A stretch of DNA of 64,000 nt, taken from contig JAVHZZ010000003.1 in the NCBI GenBank assembly GCA_036250195.1, positions 60,429,289-60,493,288 on the forward strand. The letters are read 5' to 3'. The notes beneath the pieces are model-generated. The model was not told where the DNA came from, made no database searches, and saw nothing but the letters and a program-made list of their open reading frames with translations. The stretch comes from Mixophyes australis (Eukaryota > Chordata > Amphibia > Anura > Limnodynastidae). Positions 57,350 to 64,000 of this stretch are shown piece by piece. Each line of letters begins with the position of its first letter. The stretch's first letter is position 1. The position numbers and the translations under genes are program-made.

Positions 57350-58200
57350 GGAGTATCAGGTAAAGCCACTTAGCGAGTTGCATGACTTAACCAGAACCAG
57401 AATATTATTATTTTAAGTATTATAACATATAAAGAAGGGGAGGAAAGGGGGAAGGTAAAGAGGGGAGGGGGGACTGTTGGTGTTTACAGAGCCAAGGATT
57501 GGAACCATAGAGAACCAAACCTGAGAAAACTGGTAGACTGGGAAAGAATCCAGGGCAAATGTGCCAGAGTAAGGCAGACCTCGGGTATGTGAGGAAACAG
57601 GGGTTAAGGTTGCGAGATAGCTGCAGCTGTCGGAGCTATCGGGGTGAAGACAGACATGTCAGTTCATTCCTTAAACTTCAACTAACTGTACCAAGTGGAC
57701 ATGAAAACAGAGTGTTTATCAACGGCTGACAAAATAATTTCGTCCATTGACATATAATAGTCCACCCTTTGGAACAACTCGCTAACTGAAGGAGATGATT
57801 TAAAGCGCCAATGCACTAGAATAACAGCCCAATCTGCTTTATTCAGGTATTTCAGTAGCGACTTTTTGTATTTAGAAATCGGGATGGTGGAGTGAGAGAG
57901 CAGTCAAAAGCCTGAGTCCCCGGTAACCTCATGGCCAACTATCTTTACCGAAAGTCAAAGAACTTCCCTCCAAAAACAATTGATACACGTACATTCCCAC
58001 CATAGGTGAAACAGGGTTCTGTGGGCTGCGTTACATCTCCAACAAGTCGCTGACACTTGGGGATAAAATTTGTGGATGGAAGAAGGTCATCTGTACCACC
58101 TAGTCATTCATCAAGACCTTCCAAAGATTCTTATCACCGGAGTCAGCTTTTGATCATCATTTCTCAAAATACTGTTGGTTGGAACTTCATTGTGTGTTAA
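57350..58200 (-). pseudogene. L1-type LINE ORF2 C-terminus and 3' UTR
   Basis: Minus-strand translation gives HKFYPQVSATCWRCN with the Cys-rich CWRC motif at 58044-58033. TLFHLWWEC, SKYKKSLLKYLNKADWAVIL, HWRFKSSPSVSELFQRVDYY and SMDEIILSAVDKHSVF follow, in the order and spacing of the L1 ORF2 C-terminal region after the reverse transcriptase. Several in-frame TGA/TAG codons interrupt it. Below about 57660 comes a non-coding 3' UTR with a G-rich (plus) / C-rich (minus) stretch at 57435-57475. Upstream RT and endonuclease are absent, because sequence above about 58200 is unrelated. Confidence 0.82.
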
Positions 58201-58204
58201 ATAG

Positions 58205-60260
58205 TATGGGTACTTCAGTACATGTCTTTGTTTGATTTGTTAATTTCAATGTTCTAAAATTACATTGGTTGAGGTGTGCTTATCGGATTATCCATATAAC
58301 AAGCAGCTAGATGACAAAAACGCTATCCTATCAAAAGTAAGGGTGGCCAATCACAAACCCCTAAAGGGGCACATAAAAATTAAGTGATTTAACTATGCTA
58401 AGGAGGCTCCACATACACCAGCTAAACCTGGAACATACCCCAAAATGCACAGTCCCTGCCCAAGAACTTTGTTACAATATCTTGTCAAGCATCCGGCACA
58501 GGATCAGGCACATTACTGTGACTAGCCCAGACTTATCATTATCATCGTTTATTTATATAGTGCCACATATTCCACAGCAAAATACAAAAGTGCAGTAAAT
58601 TTATATAACTACACATAGGGTAATAACAATACAAGAATAATGCATAAGCAAAGATAACGCACAAGCAGAAGTAAGCGTAATAACAAGTATAAGAGTGTCA
58701 GTAGCTATCATAGTAAAAACAGGATACAATACACAAAATATCAGCATGTGGTGCAGGCAGAAGCTATTGCACAACTAGTGTACCAAATAACAGGGTATAA
58801 CAGGGACATACAAGGTAGACCAACCGACAAGAGACATAGGATGGAGAGGAACCTGCTTACATTCTAGATGGAGAGTGAAGGGGGAGACAGTAGCAGCAGC
58901 CGGGGAAGAGCCGGGGAAGAGGAGAACATGCAGGATGAAGGAAGAAGAGGGAGTGAGAGGTGAAGCGGGGTCTAAGTGGGAGGAGTGTAGGCGAAAACCT
59001 CTCCATCTAAAGCAACAATAGTTTGCTTCCACAAAGTCGCCAACAACCTAATGCACATAATGGATAACAGTAGACAGAGGGGCGGTGGAATGGTCTGAAT
59101 CTTAGTTGAATGCAAAAAGGAAAACCCTAGTTTCCAGGAACCTATAATCTATCTACAATACTACATGATTTCTCACTGTATTTCCTAAGTATTTATATAT
59201 GTACAGTGATTTAACGCAACCTCTCCCCGGATCCTTATGATATATGAGACGTGTCGCCCTCTGTGCCTTACTGTCCTGCAGCCACTGACCCTACCGCTCT
59301 GCTGTTGCTTTTAATTAATTGCAGTGCTTTACAGAGCAAACAAAGGCATCATTTAAATCACTGATGTGGCAAAACAATATAGCAGAACATAGCAACAGAG
59401 CAGCAGCATCTGAATAAAAGCAGAAACTAAGCTTCTATGTAAACCCCGGGCTGCACAGACACAGGTGAGCTCTCAGACACACCCAGCATTAGACTTATAT
59501 CTTTACACCAACTCAAAGAAGACGAACTCTTGATAACAGCCACAGTCACTGCTGAGAAATGTGCACCGAAGACCAATAATATTTTATATCTGCTTTCTTC
59601 CATGGCTGTTTATTTCACAACATGTTATAATTAAAAATGACAGTGATGGCCATGCTATAAAGTGTCGGCTGTTAGATTTTTATCCCTGGCGTCTCAGACT
59701 GAGTAGTTTTACAGAGTGTGACTTTCTCAGTGAAGGAATAAATCTCCTGGCGGTGTGAATGTAATGAGGTCAGGCCCTTTCAGTGAGGGAGAAATTATCT
59801 AATCTCCAAAACTGAGACTGCTTGAATCCATCTTTAATAAGTAAAAGTATTCATTTACTGGCATCTAATAAGAAAAGCTGAGTTATAATATTCCAACAGA
59901 CTGTATTTTATTGGGGTCAGAGGTAATCATGAAATGGCCTTTTCCAGAAATGATCTCCTTTCTATTCATTTATGTACAGCACCTTCATTTTACTCTGTGT
60001 GTGAGAGCATTATATAGTTAAATGAGAACCACACATTTTCCTCCAATAAGATTATTTGCCAATAATTACAGGTCATTTACAAATGATAAAAGTGCAGAAC
60101 CACAGTGCAAATGCTCTTTTGTAAAGTTGTATGGCTACTTTCGCACATGTGCACCTACTTTTGCAGGGATCCATCTGAAGGGCTGGGGAACCTCCTGGTA
60201 CGTGTTGCGTTCAGTTTAAAAGTATAAAGTTGATATATGTGACCCGATGTTGGTGCTGTC
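58205..60260. other. No gene; SINE tail fragment and candidate conserved block
   Basis: 58541-58590 (ATCATCGTTTATTTATATAG, GCCACATATTCCACAGCA) is a minus-strand SINE/LINE-type tail. 58800-59040 is purine-rich and of unknown type. 59760-60010 is repeat-free with conserved-element-like texture (GAGGTCAGGCCCTTTCAGTG). No coding signal. Confidence 0.35.
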
Positions 60261-60271
60261 ATTGATTAGAG

Positions 60272-61146
60272 CAGTGGTTCCCAAACTTTCTCAGTTTGAG
60301 GCACCCTTAGGGTCACCATATTTCTTCCAAGGCACCCCTAAGCAAAAATAATTATCTGGTAGTCACGTTTTTTAGGTAGTTTGGTCAAAATGATGTAAGA
60401 TGTATTTAGACCCCCTTCACCATAACATTGTGCCCCTTCATCATATCACTGCCCCCTTTTACCATATCACTCTGTATCCCCTTCGCCATCTCACACTCTG
60501 TGTCCCCCTCTTCGCCATCTCACACTCTGTGTCCCCCTCTTCACCATCTCACACCCTGTGTCCCCCTCTTCGCCATCTCACACACTGTGTCCCCCTCTTC
60601 AGCATCTCTCTGCCCCCCCTTCAGCATCTCTTTCTATCCCCCCTTCAGCATCTCTCTATGTCCCCCTCTGCAGCATCTCTCTGCCCCTCCCCCTTCAGCA
60701 TCTCTCTCTGTCTCCCCTTCAGCATCTCTTTGCCCCCCCTTCAGCATCTCTCTCTGTCCCCCTCTTCAGCATCTCTCTCTGTCCCCCCCTTCAGCGTCTC
60801 TCTCTGTCCCCCTCCTTCAGCGTCTCTCATTGTCCCCCTCCTTCAGCGTCTCTCTCTGCCCCCCTCCCCCCTTCAGCACCTCTCTCTGTCCCCCTTCACT
60901 CTCCGTTCCTTTACTTACCTTCTTTCTTCATGTTCCGCTGTCTTCTGTCCTGATGTCCTCTCTGCTGCTGCTCCTCACTGACACTGTCAGACGTGATGAC
61001 GCCACACCCGGCAGTCAGTGAGAACAGTGAGGAGGATCCAGCGCTGGATGGGTATCTTTCTTCTTTTTTTGGAGGGCAATCGCGGCACCCCTGTGACAGC
61101 ACCGCGGCACCCCAGGGAGCCTCGGCGCAAACTTTGGGAACCACTG
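60272..61146. mobile_element. hAT element, 875 bp, perfect 8-bp duplication
   Basis: Left end CAGTGGTTCCCAAACTTTCT and right end GCAAACTTTGGGAACCACTG. GATTAGAG flanks both sides (60264-60271, 61147-61154). Subterminal AGGCACCCTTAGGGTCACC and GGCACCCCTGTGACAGC are related. The middle is filled by a C/T-rich minisatellite. No coding capacity. Confidence 0.95.
60484..60900. repeat. 28-29-bp C/T-rich minisatellite inside hAT
   Basis: CGCCATCTCACACTCTGTGT then CCCCCTCTT at 60484, 60513, 60542 and 60571 (period 29). It drifts into CAGCATCTCTCTGTCCCCCC-type units, about 15 in all. Stop-free frames in several phases here come from the T/C bias. Confidence 0.92.
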
Positions 61147-61159
61147 GATTAGAGGGAGG

Positions 61160-62795
61160 ACCATACTGTTAACAGAAACACCTTACAAGTGTGGGTGGGT
61201 TACACATGTATTTACAAATTGTGCAACTAATATTGTAAAAATGTCATTAAAAATTCATAGTGTGGCCTCAGCCTTATCGGTTACAGTAGCTGTTCAATTT
61301 CCTTTAGCGACCATCACACTTGATAAATACAACTAACTATAGTATGATACGTGGGCTGGGTGTTTGTGAATCTATATATGTCAATTATATCAACATAGAA
61401 AACTTATATCAGTAGCAACAGTTACTGAACATACACATCGTATTGAACATGTTTACAACAACCATACTATATGCAACATATACTACACTCTTATATTGTT
61501 TTTGTTACCTACTTTGCACTGGGAAAACTACTGGGTCTCTTTTGAGCTGTGTAATCATTTTTTTCAGTAAGTATTGTCAGGTGTGAGTTCTAGAACATCA
61601 GACTGCAACTCTGCAGGACCATGGACAGTACCTGAGACAGATCAGGCCAATGCACTAGATGTTATGCTGCTCCATTGGCAAATACCATAATAAATGAATT
61701 ATGTGGCTTGCAGTTACTCATGCACATATCTCTGGTTGATACTGTAATTACACTGTGCAGACAAAGGCAAATCTAATACAATTGTATTCAAATTTGGTAA
61801 CCTAAATACACAGCTTTTTTGATGTCACTTTGTGGTATCCCGATGTAGGTGAGGTGTTCAGTGTATAATGGATAGCACAGGTCAGATGGTTCCTTGTGTA
61901 GCGTGGCTAGGGCAGAGAGGGAAGGGTCTAACCCTCATATAGAGATTATAATAGATAAGTTACACAAAGGTTAGAGGCTGAATAATTTCTTGTTTTATTA
62001 ACTCTGTTCATAGCTGTAAACCAGAAAGTCAAATTCGGTCAACCTTAATATGCAATCATAGACATTTAACATGTAAGCAATGTCTTTTCCAATATAGTAC
62101 CAATACAGAATAAATTAAAAATAAAACACATTGTTTAGCTACATATAAAGATAGAAATAACACTAAACAGTGCAAACTATCATCTATATAGCAGCAAAAT
62201 AAACATACAACCTCTGAACACAGCATTTAAACTTGGTTTGCCAGTAACTCAATGGAAATGTATTACCTTGGCAGCAATGCTGAGTCCACAGGGTTTTGTC
62301 AGAGTTCCTATTGCAAAGTTACACACAAACCTATAGCTAAATATCTATATCTAACCCAGGGTATCTAAACTGTTTAATGTGCACGTTGGGGCCCTTGCAT
62401 TCTAGGAAGTATAGGATAGGAATTGTTGGTCTCTTCCACTTTACACAGCTATGGATGTCACAGCGCTGTGAGAACAGATGCCTATGGTGCACACATGGGA
62501 CTTGCGTTATACAGTGTCCTTACTTGTTCTCTGGTCTGTCTATACCATGTAGAATAGGGGCTGGTCATAGCTGAGGTGAAGTGCAAATATGTGAATAAAA
62601 AGATAAACAGGTGTTTTACTTCTCACCACTGCAAACTGTCCTGGGAGCAATAGATCTTCCCCTCTTAATCATCGATCACAATGACCTTGTAGAAAGTGAC
62701 TTTGTTTTTCAACTTGTTGCTCTCTAGCACTTGCTAGACTGTCTCCTGTCAGCATACGGCACCTGCAGCTCAGCAGTTCCCTTGCAGTCTTTCTT
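61160..62795. other. No gene recognised
   Basis: AT-rich sequence without recognisable repeats or coding motifs. Confidence 0.35.
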
Positions 62796-62801
62796 TTTCC
62801 T

Positions 62802-63230
62802 GTACAGTTATGACCAAATGTTTTGAGAATGGCACAAGTATTGGTTTTCACAAAGTTTGCTGCCTTTTAGTCAGATTTCCCATGGTATACTGAAGAAAAT
62901 TACAAGCATTTCAATAGTGTCAAAAGCTTTTATTGACAATTACATTAAGTTTATTCAAAGAGTCAATATTTGTAGTGTTGGCCCTTCTTTTTGAAGACCT
63001 CTGCAATTCACCCTGACATGCTGTCAATCAACTTCTGGACCACATACTGACTAATAACCGCCCATTCTTGCCTAATCAATGCTTGGAGTTTGTCATAATT
63101 TGTGGGATTTTGTTTGTCCACCCGCCTCTTGAGGATTGACCACAAGTTCTCAACGGGATTAAGGTCTGTGGAGTTTCCTGGCCATGGACCCAAAATTCGA
63201 TGTTTTGATCCCCAAGCCCCTTAGTTATCA
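62802..63230 (-). mobile_element. Tc1-type element, 3' part
   Basis: The left terminus ACAGTTATGACCAAATGTTT then TGAGAATGGCACAAGTATTG has the look of a Tc1 inverted repeat. The transposase 3' end lies on minus, inside it. The element breaks off at about 63230, where a different repeat begins, so the 5' part and the other terminus are lost. Confidence 0.8.
62952..63210 (-). pseudogene. Tc1 transposase C-terminal fragment
   Basis: The minus frame reads PGNSTDLNPVENLWSILKRR, the third-catalytic-residue motif of Tc1 DDE transposases; the Glu of NPVEN is kept. It continues KQNPTNYDKLQALIRQEWAV and VQKLIDSMSG, then TGA at 63008-63010. The frame then reads IAEVFKKKGQHYKY before a second stop, which is how the family normally ends, so the TGA is a premature stop. 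The N-terminal paired-type DNA-binding domain and the first two Asp residues are missing. Confidence 0.85.
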
Positions 63231-63287
63231 GTAGTGATGGGGACGAAGACCGAGTGTAAATAACTAGGCACAGCCTACTAATATAAG

Positions 63288-63958
63288 TAACCTGTTTCCT
63301 CTGTAACAGTGGGTTCCATATGTAGCTGAGGACCTGTTCCTCCTGTAACAGTAATGTCCATATGTAGGTGAGGACCTGTTCCCCATGTAACAGTGAGGTC
63401 CATATGTAGGTGAGAACCTGTTCCCCATCTAACAGTGAGGTCCAAATGTAGGTGCAGACATGTTCCCCCTGTAATAGTGGGGTCATTATGTAGGTGAAGA
63501 ACTGTTCCTCCTGTAACAGTGAGGTCCATAATGTAGGTGAGGACCTGTTCCTCCTGTAAGATTGAGGTCCATATGTAGGTGATGACCTGTTCCCTTCTGT
63601 AACAGATGGATCCATATGTAGGTGATGACCTGTTCCTCCTGTAACAGAAGGATCCATATGTAGGTGAGGACCTGTTCCTCCTGTAACAGAAGGATCCATA
63701 TGTAGGTGAGGACCTGTTCCTCCTGTAAGAGTAAGGGCCATATGTTGGTGAGGACCTGTTCCTCCTGTTAGAGTGAGGTCCATATGTAGGTGAGGACCTG
63801 TTCCTCCTGTAACAGAAGGATCCATAAGTAGGTGATGATCTGTTCCTCCTGTAACAGAAGGATCCATATGTAGGTGAGGACATGTTCCTCCTGTAAGAGG
63901 GATGTCCATATGTTGGTGAGAACCTGTTCCTCCTGTAACAGTGACATCCATATGTAGA
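63288..63958. repeat. 42-bp minisatellite, about 16 copies
   Basis: The unit is TGTAACAGAAGGATCCATAT then GTAGGTGAGGACCTGTTCCT and CC, 42 bp. Because 42 is a multiple of 3, minus-strand frames stay open for up to about 290 codons and predict a 14-residue repeat (GGTGPHLHMDPSVT). Units vary by scattered substitutions. It directly follows the truncated Tc1 element. I treat the frames as by-products, not as a gene. Confidence 0.92.
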
Positions 63959-63989
63959 TGAGATAAAGCAGGGGTTTCTTTATCTCATC
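63955..63989. repeat. Inverted repeat at window end
   Basis: GATGAGATAAAG and its inverse CTTTATCTCATC are separated by about 9 bases. A second pair, CAGGGGTTT / AAACCCCTG, overlaps the loop. It could form a small hairpin. It may be a terminus of another element continuing past the window. Confidence 0.6.
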
Positions 63990-64000
63990 AAACCCCTGCA

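Noticed and set aside
60400..61021. Overlapping long open frames of 131-197 codons on plus
   Set aside because: They are open in several phases at once because the C/T-rich minisatellite rarely forms stop codons. The predicted peptides are low-complexity and the stretch lies inside a hAT element.
63076..63951. 291- and 201-codon repeat-protein frames on minus
   Set aside because: A 42-bp unit without stops keeps frames open automatically. Two different frames are open, and the longer one reads through the Tc1 fragment out of its transposase frame.

Overview
The window is about 64 kb of AT-rich, gene-poor vertebrate DNA, most likely from a frog (anuran amphibian). The evidence for this is the repeat mix: tRNA-headed SINEs with a LINE-type tail, a CR1 LINE, an L1 ORF2 remnant, Ty3/gypsy fragments, a Tc1 element, PIF/Harbinger elements and very many hAT-type miniature elements. 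I see no convincing host protein-coding exon, rRNA, tRNA or other structural RNA gene. It reads as intergenic or intronic sequence. All recognisable coding sequence belongs to transposable elements, and most of it is broken.

Layout. 1-3660 is part of a large hAT element. Its transposase remnant and an unidentified lysine-rich ORF lie on the minus strand, and it contains a 46/48-bp minisatellite organised in 142-bp higher-order units. 5531-5946 holds a (GATA)n microsatellite and a 320-bp palindromic MITE. 7.4-7.95 kb is a long-inverted-repeat element. 9149-10130 is a non-autonomous hAT element with internal 113-118-bp tandem repeats. 11.18-15.95 kb is a three-level nest: a LINE-type tail is interrupted by a second copy of the palindromic MITE, which is itself interrupted by a 4.19-kb Harbinger element. 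That element carries a spliceable HARBI1-like transposase and a Myb/SANT-like partner gene with one stop codon. 17.5-18.1 kb is a gypsy reverse-transcriptase fragment split by a MITE. 18.8-43.9 kb is a patchwork of hAT MITEs (several with perfect 8-bp target duplications), SINEs, a second gypsy fragment (31.6-33.3 kb), a CR1 3' end (35.9-36.9 kb) and simple repeats. Quieter stretches there resemble conserved non-coding DNA.

44.65-50.06 kb is a 5.4-kb, roughly 146-copy, 37-bp purine-rich minisatellite with exact higher-order periods of 444 and 777 bp. 50-64 kb holds a possible TTAA-type MITE, a Harbinger-like MITE, a mariner-like MITE, an L1 3' end on the minus strand, an 875-bp hAT element with an internal 29-bp minisatellite, a Tc1 transposase 3' end, and a 42-bp minisatellite that runs to the window edge.

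The elements that work together are the two Harbinger genes. In this superfamily the DDE transposase and the Myb-like protein are both needed for movement. The subterminal repeats next to them are the likely protein-binding sites. The other elements are independent insertions.
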